Both the position numbers and the translations under genes were made by a program. Below the pieces are notes generated by a model. That model saw only the letters and a program-made list of their open reading frames with translations, had not been told where the DNA came from and searched no databases. From Stappia sp. WLB 29 (lineage in GTDB: Bacteria > Pseudomonadota > Alphaproteobacteria > Rhizobiales > Stappiaceae), in contig NZ_JALBGD010000008.1 of assembly GCF_023507705.1 (NCBI RefSeq), positions 186,001 to 250,000 of the forward strand: a stretch of DNA of 64,000 nucleotides, read 5' to 3'. Of this stretch, positions 18,001 to 22,424 are shown in pieces (within the stretch, counting starts at the first letter, position 1; every line of letters begins with the position of its first letter).

Positions 18001-19752
18001 ACGATCACTGCCCTCTTACATGATGTGACACCGGACGACCGCGGCGCTCCCGTGCCCATCGGCCGCCCGCTGGCCGGCACCCGGATCTATATTCTCGATC
18101 CTCACGGCAATCCGGTGCCCGATGGCGTCGTCGGCGAGTTGCATATCGGCGGCGCCCGCCTTGCCATCGGCTATCATGGCCGCGACGACCTCACGCGCGA
18201 GCGCTTCGTCCTGCGCACCGTCGATCCCGGCGAGCCGCCCGTGCGCCTCTACCATACCGGCGACCTTGCGGCCTTCCTGCCGAACAGCGGCGGCACCGTC
18301 GCCTTTCATGGCCGCATCGACGACCAGGTGAAGATTCGCGGTTTCCGCGTCGAGCCGGGCGAGGTCGAGGCCGCCCTTGCCGCGGAGGGACTGGGCGAGG
18401 TCGCGGTGCTGGCGGAGGCGGACGGCGAGGGCAGGGCCTACCTCGCGGCCTTCGTGGCAGTGCCTGAAGCCGGTTTCGACGCCGCCGCCCTGCGGGACCG
18501 GCTCTCCGCCCGCCTGCCGCTGCACATGCTTCCCTCCATGATCCACCGCATCGATGCGCTTCCCGTCGCGCCTGGCGGAAAGATCGACCGACGGGCGCTG
18601 CGCAGGCTGGCCGCGCGGCCGGCCGTAGCCTGGGACGCCGCCGAGGCCGGACCGTTGGACGAGGTGGAAGCTCTCCTGCTGGACGTATGGGCAAAGGCGT
18701 TGGGCCGGGAGGCGGCTCAGTTGCGGCGCGGCGACAGGTTTTCCGACAGCGGCGGCGACAGTCTTGCCGCCGTGCGCCTCCTCGGCGGGATCGAGCGGGC
18801 CTTCGGCGTCACCCTGTCGGTCGCCGATCTCGGCGCGGCCGCAACGCTCGGCGAACAGGCAAGGCTTCTGCGCCGTCGCGTGCCGGAAGGCGACCTGCCT
18901 CACAAGGCCGATATGGGCACGCCTTCGCTCGTCGTGCCCCTGCGCATCGCGCGGCACGCCGATGCCCGGGCGCTCTTCCTGGTGCATCCGGTCGGCGGTA
19001 CGGTTGCGTGCTACGACGGCCTTGCTGCCGAGCTGCCCGAACACTGGTCCGTCTATGGCATTCGCGCCTCCGGCCTCGTTGCCGGGGAAAGCCCAGAGGT
19101 CACCAGCCTGTCCGCGTTGGCCTCGCGCTATATCGAACAGCTGCGCGGCCAGCACGCGAGCGGGCCGTACCGCCTTGCCGGCTGGTCGATGGGCGGGGTC
19201 CTCGCCTTCGAGATGGCGCGCCAGCTGGAGGCCGCCGGTGAGCGCGTCGATTTCCTGGCGCTGCTCGACAGCTATACGCCGCAGGAACTCGCGCGCGTCG
19301 AGCCCTCGCTTGCCGGAGATGCCACCGCGCCCGGCGAAATCGCGGAGCAGGCCAATCGGGCGGCCTTCGTTCGCGAGCTGCTGGGCGGGGTAACGGTGGA
19401 ACTTGCCGCAGGCGCCGACCTTGCCGATCAAGTGCTGGCAATGCCCGCCTTCGCCCGCCGCCATCCCGGCATGGGCGCTGCGGACTTGCGCCGCCTCTTC
19501 GCCGTCTTCGCCGCCAACCAGGCGTCACTTGCCGACTACGAGCCCGGCCCTTGCGCCGTGCCGCTGACCCTGGTCAGGACACGGCAGGGGCTGGAGCGGT
19601 TCGGCGCGGCGGACTGGCAGGCGCTTGCCCATGGCGGCTTTGCCCTGCACGAGGCCGCAGGCGACCATCACAGCTTCCTGCAACCGCCGCATCTTCGGGG
19701 CTGGGCCGGGCACCTGTCGCAGGCCCTGATGGATCTGAAGGAACGGGCATGA
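1..19752 (+). CDS. trans-AT polyketide synthase / NRPS megasynthase, terminal part (5' partial)
   Basis: The frame is open from base 1, and the bases before the first possible start (GTG at 52) already encode the beginning of a ketosynthase, so the true start is upstream. About 6,580 residues lie in the window, ending at TGA 19750-19752. Domain order is KS-DH-KR-ACP / KS-DH-ACP / KS-DH-ACP / KS-KR-ACP / KS0-ACP / C-A-PCP / TE. Each KS is followed by a short linker ending in an LP-x-YPF-type motif rather than by an acyltransferase, which is the hallmark of trans-AT PKSs. All six carrier domains keep the phosphopantetheine serine. The enzyme would extend an acyl chain with malonyl units supplied by a separate AT, add one amino acid and release the product through its TE. 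No frameshift is seen across 19.7 kb. Terminal amino-acid modules of this kind are known in pederin/onnamide- and sesbanimide-type pathways; which family this belongs to cannot be decided here. Confidence 0.96.
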   Translation, partial: PVQQPLATATGQQVPIAVISMEGRFPQSPDLETFAAHLAAGHDCIEEVPADRWDWRAVHGDPKKGPFTDVKYGGFTPGHDLFDAAFFNISPREAELMDPQHRLFMECVWSLIEKAGHAPGSLSGRKVGLFLGINLLDYTDMVNRAGIMDAQQLTGLGHAFCPNRLSFLLDIHGPSSVIDTACSSSLVAIHRAIMSIRHEGCEMAIAGGSNLMLSPMQHIMFSQVGMITPDGRCKTFSAAANGYARADGVGAVLLKRLDAAERDGDPILGVIRASVEHHGGGATSLTAPNPKAQARLVAEAHRLAGIDPRSVSLIECHGTGTPLGDPVEVEGLKTAFAELYREQGLPAPEVPHIGLGSVKSNIGHAETAAGVAGLIKVLLAMRAGTLFRSLHCEEPNPLLELEGSPFYLLQAARSWDRPVVDGVEQPRRAGLSSFGAGGANVHMVIEEYRGPSPVAAPTSSPMIVPLSARTPDALVEAVRRLRPHVAGANLGDLAWTLQVGRDAMRERIAFVARDADDLLRQMDAVLAGEGGDALRGTVPRGRRADETLLDPIDRDPLEIARAWAGGADVDWRQLHAGAPRRRLALPSYPFQRKRYWLPLEAAPAAVAPGLSPQPAGADTFEIDLTGHEFFLADHRIGGHPVLPGVAYLELVRAAAVKAGIGQPLLRQVVWMSPLAVESPVRVRVVFTQAADGARRAEVLSVAAGEEPRLHAQMLVADGVSQAPAAADLAALSLAHPSAIPAARVYAAFDAMGLAYGPGHRAILSLGLGRDANGERSVLGHLRLPDAVAATANAFALHPSLMDGAFQAAIGLVMEEDGTAPKGAALPFAIEAVEIFGPLDTDLWVHIQPRPASGGDPRTRRMDLLLLDGTGAARVALRGFATRSYVEAPPQETPCFVPVWRSVEGEGGASRPARHLVLVASEAANREELARHLPGAEIRPLAGAPGQDLAARFEAAALDLLDVLKAQTGGVLVQVLVPGGEGHEALSGLVGLLRSAAREQSGLTGQLIALATDLDPASVAGRLLQAASHLPLDRFRAGPDDLAVEMWEETGEEASGKGRESALPLRDDGVYLVTGGTGGLGRHLARAILAAAPNAKVVLAGRSAAAAHAEGRLSYAGVDLSDPQSTQALVDGVRARHGRLDGVFHAAGVLRDEALKKKTATQLREVFAPKVRGLVTLDRALGTDPLDFLVLFSSISGVLGNPGQADYGAANGFLDGFAEDREARRRRGACHGRTLSVAWPLWRDGGMGMDAATEALMRRTTGLVPLETGAGIKVLAGLLADEIAPGAARLLVTAGERERIRDLVCREVTQPTAKAERAPKPSVATSVDTGDLRQRALRAVSEEAGAILKVALGDLDPDVELTEYGFDSISFTQFANRLNDRFGLDLTPTLFFEHPVLETLAAHLAERHAEAMIAVLGGAPAPQLAQPVAPTDPAPAPVAATVSRPAAAAEIACGAVAVIGMSGIFPGAADVASFWHNLLEGRDCISEVPAERWDWRDWWGDPQREPGRTNVKWGGFIGERLAEFDAAFFGISAPEARMIDPQQRLLLTEAWRVMEDAGYAPSRLAGSRTGVFLGTADTGYSRLVAASGSGVEGYSMTGLAPSLGPNRISYYYDFHGPSVAVETACSSALVAVHRAVEAIRSGHCDAAIAGGINALLLPEAFVGFSRAGMLSPDGRSKPFSDAANGYARGEGVGLVFLKPLEAAERDGDDIIAVIRASAENHGGHAASLTAPNPKAQAELLRSAYRAAGFDPRTVGYIEAHGTGTPLGDPIEVEALSAAFADLVQEAEGRFGAGVAPSCGIGSVKSNIGHLELAAGIAGLIKVLLQIRHGTLPATLHCDRLNPYLKLEGSPFFVVREAQEWPRARDASGRELPRRAGVSSFGFGGSNAHVVLEEHVAAPVAQPADTGMPAVLILSARSEDQLRTMASDLRRYLDEAGEAVSLADAAHTLQVARDAMEHRLAFVASGRADAIRRLDAFLAGEEVGGLHLGRVRANRAVISVLEGDADLRQAAAGLVSRARHDELLALWVRGLDVDWTQLPGSAGRRRVRLPGYPFAGTRHWVRGTEPVPANAASLLLEGSESFLRDHLVGGRKVLPGVVQFELVRAELKRRGLAGLPLEFTGHTWLRPVVVDAAPVRLQVEMDETGDSYRIVTSGREGRQVHGEGRVRAASDIVLPPVDLDALRGTMSGAVDPSRLYARFEALGLGYGPAHRPITRLATGNGRVLARLELPAAVTDDMALHPSMLDGALQSLLVLTTGDDAALAVPYALRRLVVLGPTEPVMWAVGERDGATHTVRLCDETGRILALFEGFAARAVSAPPSIRPPVEEAPSARPAEMSAAALDRVTAIAARVLEVDPSVLDTETELGEFGFDSITMTGFAAAINDELDLSLTPADFFEFATLARLARHVAALAGPDLVAATGAASVPAKPLPAVTNFPPEVEAPRPIASETFAEDDPVVIVGLSCAFPLARNADAFWQNLVSARDCITRIPPDRWDWQEVDGDPKADPGKTNIHWGGFIDGVFEFDPLFFSISPREARLMDPQQRLMMMHAWNAIEDAGHSPRDLAGRKVGVFVGTSSSGYREIIGEDTGGEGYVATGAVPSVGPNRISYFLDLHGPSEPVETACSSSLVALHRAVRSIRDGDCEMALVGGVNTIVTPEAHINFAKAGMLSPDGRCKTFSDKANGYVRGEGAGMILVRRLSDALRDGDPILAVVRGTAINHGGRANSLTAPNTQAQADLLRNAYRDAGVDPSTVSYIEAHGTGTALGDPVEINALKAVFAGDRAQGSCGIGSVKTNIGHLELAAGIAGVAKVLLQMRHRRLVPSLHCETLNPYIEFAGSPFEVVRQGRPWTALRDAAGRELPLRAGVSSFGFGGVNAHVVLEDYPSAPPSAAAVPTPQLIVLSARDAARLEDRARDLAEALESGRFTDADLADIAFTLRAGRAPMKQRLAFVACSLADVISALRTFLEGAPMRGLHLGQARTEVRLPLPQSLEEWAQHFVQGGDLAGFGEAAGAHRRVRLPAYPFAREVYRVAAPAVSAVPTAARDPVVSEPAHSHFTRRLEASAFYLRDHRFRDMPILPAAMGLELARSAFVAAGGCDPVRLEGVTWRRPLELASGSVEVRLPLDEGEAGAKSFRLLSGTDTEHMRGSVVPRPVGSAPAHLDLAALRGRFPRMLDRDWLYASYAALGLSYGPAFRCVVEMQAGEGEALARLRLPEAARGGEAFHLHPSMLDAAFHVALGLFHGESGGTAALPFALDRMDVFGPTDEEMWVHLREQPAANGLRRIDIDLADMAGDVRVAIRGFTLRLVRDAPTPEETRTPEGEEAAAPLAVKAERYLAEVVARETGIPVAEIDPQAALEAYGIDSLLITRLTDELGKVFGPLSSTLFFEHQTLAALARHFASAHPQKLAEIVGETPTDARPAIAALAAPPARERMGEARDEPIAIIGLAGRYPGARDVEAFWQNLAAGRDCIAEIPADRWDHSRFHNPEGRDGLPRGKWGGFVDDFDRFDPLFFNISPREAPYIDPQERLFLQCAWETLEDAGYTRANVAPAAEGMAGGDVGVFVGVMYEEYQLYGAQSTAAGRPLALSGSAASIANRVSYFCDFHGPSMAVDSMCSSSLTAIHLACEALRAGDCRVALAGGVNLTLHPNKYLALAQGRFLSSTGRCESFGEGGDGYVPGEGVGAVLLKPLSRAVADGDRIHGIIRASALNHGGKTNGYTVPNPLAQAAVIGRAMQRAGVRAGDIGYVEAHGTGTSLGDPIEIAALSRAYRRETDACGFCAIGSVKSNIGHGESAAGIAGLTKVLLQFRHGRLAPSLHSARLNREIDFAASPFRVQQRLEEWPRRRDGQGNELPHLAALSSFGAGGSNAHLIIEDYPAPFLQEVAPSRAVYPFSAREAGQLRQVLERFRARLDTLSEADLPAAAVTLQDGREALEDRLAVVAGDKAELARLLDAALQGGEGAGIWRGRAARGRFDDMLSASLEAAAAAWVTGTRINWQKLRGGARPVRIGLPTYPFARERYWLPERAAVDHRAPTPAPALPLLFRPHWRETDPPSAASAPARHVVALCEAPDEVASRLRRQMPQARIVQLESGSVDQGERFADHAAQLLSLLKEEVTNHSGPTVLQTVLPLEDTLAEGLAGLLRCARLEHRDLACQAIALDPVRPDLAGLLAREAALAHTDHDIRYSPDQRLVRVWREIEADVQALAVPWKPKGVYLVTGGAGGVGLHVAADIADKAPGATVWLIGRSARSAALDEPLARLGPRAVYRRADVTDRAALRALVAEIRAAHGRLDGVVHAAGLTRDSLIANKSEADLRAVLAPKVAGTLALDAALGSESLDFLLLFASASGALGNPGQADYAAANAFLDAFAQERNRRVGKGECCGHTLSIDWPYWQDGGMRLPGAVVSAMERQAGAIPLATDAALATLAFALPRKGDDQLLVLSGDKSRLRALVQPPDEGTVAPAPPARSAAVPVRAAAAETVTLDAAPSVSEAVLDAVRACFSQVLKIPAERLGADETIDRFGVDSVSALDIVAALETRFGQLPPTLLFEHPTIARLAAALEEMGQGKLAATVQEAPAPAPPPAAPAIASDGIAVIAVAGRFPGARTVEEFWQALEEGRDCVREVPAERWDVEATWSPRKGQPLASHCRWGGFIDDVDRFDAGFFGYSPREAALADPQERLFLETTWHLLERAGHTRARLGKRYGNRVGVFVGAMYQHYKALEMDAESRALLLLSSYSAISNRTSFFFDLQGPSVAVDSMCSSGLQAVHQACQSLKAGECRLAIAGGVNLSLLPEKYVGLSQAGLVGSHAASRSFAGGDGYLPSEGVGAVLLKPLADALADGDTVLAVIRASMANHAGHSAGYAVPNVDAQARLLAENLDAAGIDPRSIGYVEAAANGSSIGDAIELRALGRVFAGGQGIPLGSVKANLGHAEAASGMAQLTRVLLQFQHRRLVPSPGLPALEAAGSPFAGMPFVPQLRAEPWRPRIVDGEAQPLRASVSSFGAGGSNVHLVLEEAPRAAAAASTDEPAGPFRFPVSARTPDQLAAMLRQLADFARSTPSLSLARLSRTLRFGRETMACGVELTAASVNELVAGLEAAASDPSEAPLPRREEEGDRRDLLVLPGYPFARERHWIGRLPETSSPEPETRSTASDAAPLETLRQAVAALRGVSPSQVPADRPLRDLGVESMGWMRLVYAVEEAHGCALTHDDLDRHPTLAELATRIASNTLNALPAAVPAAMIGPWRVPLGEGQKGLWVLQTLYPDRTDYNVPLAFRVSGIDEPSLSRACDWLCENFPVLTARVAGQGERLEAGAAPRLEILSIPKEIEPAEFARRRLARPFDLAKDAPVRFELLQGGTLGPGESLLLVTFHHIAIDGASAAVAARLLWQAYSAFASGGAPASARAANRADYADFIAWERDMLASPRGEDQLRYWRETLSGELPGFDLPVDRDALAAETGRRHGAVEHRLPRALVARMRDVLQERGTSPAAFHLAVLTGLLYRHTGQEDLIVGVPTLRRPQRRFEETVGYCANMMALRIAVDGELPAAALLDTAQRALGEGMARADVPFAAVAQGLGGAADGQAPWQVGYAYQNFPQGTGIDLTPELGRVEHLPQIRQPGDAPFGLEVYEEGGGLLLVATFDGERFSAARIERMLAHYQVLASAMLDDLETPLGELAMLTRAERERALHSWSATTEAAPAAGLVHEWIEARLRQAPSAEVLGGQGETLTARQLLRQVERLCLTLSSCGIRQGDRVAVLAGREAGGIAGLLSVLASGAVWVPLDPEHPDERLSLILRDAGATLVLAPKGLAARARKLAAAGVRVVRLDRDGWDLRPQLARRRPVVLRPEDPAYIIYTSGSTGTPKGVVVSHGALAGHCRAVVDHYGLGEGDAVLQFASPGVDTALEQILPALASGARLVIGGTAVRAPSDFLRLLERERITVADLPPVYLRELLQAWKAGGSDLSGLSLRLLICGGEALGPDVVALWADSGLKRARLLNAYGPTEATITALLHDVTPDDRGAPVPIGRPLAGTRIYILDPHGNPVPDGVVGELHIGGARLAIGYHGRDDLTRERFVLRTVDPGEPPVRLYHTGDLAAFLPNSGGTVAFHGRIDDQVKIRGFRVEPGEVEAALAAEGLGEVAVLAEADGEGRAYLAAFVAVPEAGFDAAALRDRLSARLPLHMLPSMIHRIDALPVAPGGKIDRRALRRLAARPAVAWDAAEAGPLDEVEALLLDVWAKALGREAAQLRRGDRFSDSGGDSLAAVRLLGGIERAFGVTLSVADLGAAATLGEQARLLRRRVPEGDLPHKADMGTPSLVVPLRIARHADARALFLVHPVGGTVACYDGLAAELPEHWSVYGIRASGLVAGESPEVTSLSALASRYIEQLRGQHASGPYRLAGWSMGGVLAFEMARQLEAAGERVDFLALLDSYTPQELARVEPSLAGDATAPGEIAEQANRAAFVRELLGGVTVELAAGADLADQVLAMPAFARRHPGMGAADLRRLFAVFAANQASLADYEPGPCAVPLTLVRTRQGLERFGAADWQALAHGGFALHEAAGDHHSFLQPPHLRGWAGHLSQALMDLKERA
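40..4240 (+). other. PKS module 1: KS-DH-KR-ACP
   Basis: The KS covers about 43-1350. Its active cysteine is at 544-546 (DTACSSS) and its two histidines are at 949-951 (HGTGT) and 1090-1092 (NIGH), so it should elongate. The DH (about 1860-2650) has HxxxGxxxxP beginning at 1900 and a DxxxQ motif near 2400. The KR (about 2680-3690, with its structural subdomain first) has a TGGTGGLG nucleotide loop and the Lys, Ser, Tyr and Asn positions, plus the Asp of the LxD motif often seen in B-type KRs. The ACP (about 4000-4215) has its serine at 4099-4101 (GFDSI). The expected result is an alpha,beta-double bond. Confidence 0.92.
4345..7230 (+). other. PKS module 2: KS-DH-ACP (no KR)
   Basis: The KS (about 4351-5665) has cysteine 4870-4872 in ETACSSA and intact HGTGT and NIGH motifs. 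The DH (about 6215-6950) has the full HxxxGxxxxP motif (HLVGGRKVLP) and a DxxxQ motif. The ACP serine is at 7108-7110 (GFDSI). No ketoreductase lies between DH and ACP or after the ACP, so this DH has no hydroxyl substrate unless a KR acts in trans or from another module. Confidence 0.9.
7350..10230 (+). other. PKS module 3: KS-DH-like-ACP (no KR)
   Basis: The KS (about 7354-8645) has cysteine 7864-7866 and intact HGTGT and NIGH motifs. The DH-like domain (about 9150-9905) keeps the histidine and proline of its first motif but reads HRFRDMPILP, with Asp where the conserved Gly should be; the second motif ends in DxxxH. The ACP serine is at 10084-10086 (GIDSL). As in module 2 there is no KR. 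The DH may be weak, isomerising or structural only. Confidence 0.87.
10310..13690 (+). other. PKS module 4: KS-KR-ACP
   Basis: The KS (about 10315-11625) has its cysteine at 10837-10839 in DSMCSSS, with HGTGT and NIGH present. A structural half plus catalytic half of a KR covers about 12100-13150, with TGGAGGVG, a Ser in the FASASG stretch and Tyr/Asn in a DYAAAN motif. The ACP (about 13460-13675) has its serine at 13567-13569 (GVDSV). The expected product of this module is a beta-hydroxy thioester. Confidence 0.9.
13750..15670 (+). other. PKS module 5: non-elongating KS0-ACP
   Basis: The KS-like domain (about 13756-15040) retains its cysteine (14272-14274, DSMCSSG) and the NLGH histidine, but the HGTGT motif is replaced by residues reading A-A-N-G-S-S (14674-14691). 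Loss of this histidine is the known signature of KS0 domains, which transfer the chain without condensing malonate. The ACP (about 15455-15660) has its serine at 15553-15555 in G-V-E-S, with Glu instead of the usual Asp. Its place just before a condensation domain fits a hand-over step. Confidence 0.87.
15710..18890 (+). other. NRPS module: C-A-PCP, probably loading a basic amino acid
   Basis: The condensation domain (about 15715-17040) has an intact HHxxxDG motif (histidines at 16099-16104). The adenylation domain (about 17090-18610) has YTSGSTGTPKG, NAYGPTE, the GRIDDQVKIRG core and the A10 lysine. Aligned by eye to GrsA, the pocket reads D-T-E-V-I-G-A-I-T-K. Glu at position 239 is the kind of residue seen in Lys/Orn/Arg pockets, so a basic substrate is inferred. 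The PCP serine is at 18760-18762 (GGDSL). Confidence 0.88.
18935..19749 (+). other. C-terminal type I thioesterase domain
   Basis: An alpha/beta-hydrolase fold begins with an FLVHPVGG stretch and carries the nucleophile motif GWSMGG (serine codon 19186-19188). The later Asp (LLDSY) and His (GDHHSF) complete the triad. It should release the finished chain by hydrolysis or cyclisation, and marks this as the last module of the assembly line. Confidence 0.9.
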
Positions 19753-19896
19753 GTGCGGGGGCAACTTGTATGTGGGCGAAGGTGCGCACGGCCTTGCAAT
19801 TGACGGCAAGAGACGGGCTTATAGCGGGCTGGAACCGCGGCGGGGCTCGCCCTATACTGCCGCCCTGTTCACTGTAAAAACTGGCGAGTCGGCCGA

Positions 19897-20763
19897 ATGG
19901 CACTGGACGATGAGTTCGAAGATTATGAAGAATTTCTTCGCAGCGAACGCCAGCGTCGAGTCCAGATCTATACTTTGCTGGTTTTGCTTTTGTTCGGCGT
20001 CGGACTGGTAACGCTCTGGAACAGGGTGGTCGTCACCATTCATTCGGGCGAGGCCGGCGTGCTCTACCGCTGGGTTTCCGGCACGGACATGAGCAACATC
20101 TATGGCGAGGGGCTCCACATCATGTGGCCCTGGAATCGGATGTATGTCTACAACGTCCGCTTGCAGACCGAGCAGCGCCAATACAGCCTGCTGACCCAGG
20201 GCGGTCTTCCCGTCGATCTGGAAATCGCCGTGCGCTACAAGCCGGACTTGCGCCTGCTGCCGCTGCTCCACGTCACGGTCGGGCCCGAATACCTGGACAA
20301 GATCGTGTTTCCCGAGACCGAGGCGGTGCTGCGCCGGGCCGTCGGCCAGTATGCGCCGGAAGAGGTCTATACCAGCCGCCGCGGCTTCCTTGAATCGATC
20401 GTCGTCAACAGCCTGACCAATGTCGAGGATCGCTACGTCATCATCGACGATGTGCTGGTGCGCAATGTCGAGCTGCCGCCGGCCGTGCGCCTGGCGGTCG
20501 AACGCAAGCTCACTCTTCTGGAGGAAGAGAAGGCTTACGCATACCGCATCGGCATTGAGAAGCAGGAAGCCGAGCGCAAGGCCATCGAGGCGGAGGGTAT
20601 CCGCCGCTACCAGGACGTCATCAAGCAGAGCCTGACGGAAGACCTGCTGCGCTGGCAAGGCGTGCAGGCGACAAAGGAGTTGGCATCCTCGCCCAATGCC
20701 AAGACGGTCGTGATCGGCTCGGGCAAGGACGGCTTGCCGCTCATTCTCGGCGGCGACAGGTAG
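19897..20763 (+). CDS. SPFH/Band-7 (prohibitin-like) membrane protein
   Basis: The 288-residue protein has an acidic N-terminus, one transmembrane helix at about residues 23-42, an SPFH/Band-7 domain (about 45-200) and a charged, coiled-coil-prone helix rich in Glu, Lys and Ala (about 200-250). Such proteins form oligomeric rings in the membrane that organise proteases or lipid domains. The next gene starts 4 bases after its stop, so the two are co-transcribed. A TATACT box at 19853-19858 could be a -10, but no convincing -35 precedes it. The closest relatives by pattern are prohibitin/HflC-type proteins, but there is no HflK/HflC pair or FtsH nearby. The role is unknown. Confidence 0.85.
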   Translation: MALDDEFEDYEEFLRSERQRRVQIYTLLVLLLFGVGLVTLWNRVVVTIHSGEAGVLYRWVSGTDMSNIYGEGLHIMWPWNRMYVYNVRLQTEQRQYSLLTQGGLPVDLEIAVRYKPDLRLLPLLHVTVGPEYLDKIVFPETEAVLRRAVGQYAPEEVYTSRRGFLESIVVNSLTNVEDRYVIIDDVLVRNVELPPAVRLAVERKLTLLEEEKAYAYRIGIEKQEAERKAIEAEGIRRYQDVIKQSLTEDLLRWQGVQATKELASSPNAKTVVIGSGKDGLPLILGGDR

Positions 20764-20767
20764 GCGG

Positions 20768-22147
20768 ATGGCCAGGAAGCCTTTCGCCAAGACCATCCGG
20801 CCTGCAGGCAAGGCTGCCTGGCTCCGGGTGGTTGCCGGTATCGCCCTGATCTGGCTGGCGCTTTTCGCCGTCATCGTCGCCTCGAGCGGTATTTCGGTGG
20901 GCGAGCGTGTGATGGCCTATGTGGACATCATGCGCGGCAAGACATCGAGCGCCGTCAAGATCGGTCTGGTCTATGCCGACGGGGACGAGGTCAACAGCTT
21001 CACCAACGGCGCGCGGCTCGCCGCAGCGCGGGTGAACGCCGAAGGCGGCATCCTTGGACAGGACCTGGAACTGCTGCTCTACCGCGAGGAAGTGTCCTTC
21101 GGCGAGGGCGGCTTCGAAAGGACGGTCGCCCGGACCATGCGTCTTGCCGGCGAGGTGGCCCGCCAGAACGGGTTGTTCGGCGTGATCGGCCACGAATGGT
21201 CCGACACGGCGATCACCGCGAGCGCGATCTACAATCAGAACGACATCCTGTATCTCGCCACGCATGCGACCGCCTCGTCGCTGACCAACCACGGATTTTC
21301 CCTGCTGTTCGCGCTGCAGCCGGACAATAGCGACAACACCGAGATGATCGCGCGGTATGCGCTGGCGACCGGCCTCAAGCGTTTCCTCGTGCTCACCGAC
21401 AAGAGCGACTACGGCAAGGAGGCCGGAGACTTCTTCAGCGCGGTCGCCACCCAGCAGGGCGGGAACGTGGTGTTCCGTGGCTACCTGCCCGGTCATGGCC
21501 GGTCCGTGGACCAACTGCTCATGTTCATTCTCGACAACAACCTGTTCGGCAAGGGCGATTACGACGCCTTCTTCGTTGCCTCGGCCTTGACCCTCGACAC
21601 GGCCGAGTTCATCCGCCGGGCGCGGGAACTCGGTCTCGACAAGCCGGTGCTGGGGCTCGAATACATGTTCTCCAACACCATCGAGAACCATGTCGGGCGG
21701 CAGAAGATGAAGGATGTGATCGGCGTCTCGCTCTTCGACAGCGAAAGCGTCAATGCCCTCTCCACCGGTTTCGTCAGTTCCTATCTCCAGCAATATAACG
21801 GGATGCCGGACTTGAGCGCCGCACTCGGTTACGATGCGGTGATGCTGCTGAAGGAAGTCACCGAGCGGACCGGCACCCGGGACCCCGGCAGAATTGCCGA
21901 TGCGCTCAAGGTCGCGCGTTATGGCGTGCCGTTCGAGGGCGTTACGGGTAAGATTGTGTTCAATACGAAGGGACTGATCACGGACACCGATGTTTTCGTC
22001 GTGCGTCACGATGGAACGCGGTTCCAGACGGTGGCAAGCTACCGCAAGCCTCTGGAGTGGTCGCCCGACACGATTATCGAAAGGAGTGGGGACGACAGCG
22101 CGCTGATGCCTGATCCCGCTGCCAACAAGGAGCACACCGTGCCATGA
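20768..22147 (+). CDS. Membrane-tethered type 1 periplasmic binding protein (LivJ-like)
   Basis: The 459-residue protein has a hydrophobic segment at about residues 18-40 with no cleavage motif or lipobox, so it is probably anchored in the inner membrane with the binding domain in the periplasm. The rest is a type 1 periplasmic binding fold of the branched-chain amino acid (Peripla_BP_6) type: it opens with a KIGLVYADGDE strand and has the usual two-lobe pattern. No ABC permease or ATPase lies next to it. It is flanked by the SPFH gene (4 bases upstream) and a small membrane protein whose ATG overlaps its TGA. This suggests ligand sensing or presentation to a membrane complex rather than classical uptake. 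That role is inference. Confidence 0.8.
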   Translation: MARKPFAKTIRPAGKAAWLRVVAGIALIWLALFAVIVASSGISVGERVMAYVDIMRGKTSSAVKIGLVYADGDEVNSFTNGARLAAARVNAEGGILGQDLELLLYREEVSFGEGGFERTVARTMRLAGEVARQNGLFGVIGHEWSDTAITASAIYNQNDILYLATHATASSLTNHGFSLLFALQPDNSDNTEMIARYALATGLKRFLVLTDKSDYGKEAGDFFSAVATQQGGNVVFRGYLPGHGRSVDQLLMFILDNNLFGKGDYDAFFVASALTLDTAEFIRRARELGLDKPVLGLEYMFSNTIENHVGRQKMKDVIGVSLFDSESVNALSTGFVSSYLQQYNGMPDLSAALGYDAVMLLKEVTERTGTRDPGRIADALKVARYGVPFEGVTGKIVFNTKGLITDTDVFVVRHDGTRFQTVASYRKPLEWSPDTIIERSGDDSALMPDPAANKEHTVP

Positions 22148-22365
22148 CGATCTTCGTCAACCCCTGGGTACTTTTCATCTGGGTCATCGCCAGCTGGATC
22201 ATCGGCATGCTCGGCCGCGACACCCGCTTCGGCTTCGTCGGCAATTTTCTTGTTGCCTTCCTGTTCAGCCCGGTGGTCGGTATCATCGTGCTGCTGGCCT
22301 CCGACCGCTGGACGGGGCTGGGCGGCCGTCGGCGCGATCCGCGTCGTCGGTCCGGCGGCGCCTGA
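22144..22365 (+). CDS. Small two-helix membrane protein, unknown function
   Basis: The 73-residue product starts at an ATG overlapping the stop of the binding-protein gene (ATGA), so translation is probably coupled. Residues 5-24 and 30-52 are hydrophobic and look like two transmembrane helices; the tail is strongly basic (Arg-rich). I do not recognise the family. Coupling and the terminator 60 bases downstream support it as the third and last gene of the SPFH operon. Confidence 0.6.
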   Translation: MTIFVNPWVLFIWVIASWIIGMLGRDTRFGFVGNFLVAFLFSPVVGIIVLLASDRWTGLGGRRRDPRRRSGGA

Positions 22366-22424
22366 GCGTTTTGCCCGGCTGATCTGCGAGCACCGCCTCG
22401 GACACAGACCTTTGAAAACGAAAA

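Noticed and set aside
19749-19877. A 43-codon frame overlapping the PKS stop by ATGA
   Set aside because: It has no recognisable pattern, contains the candidate -10 of the next gene and ends just before that gene. Chance is the simplest reading.
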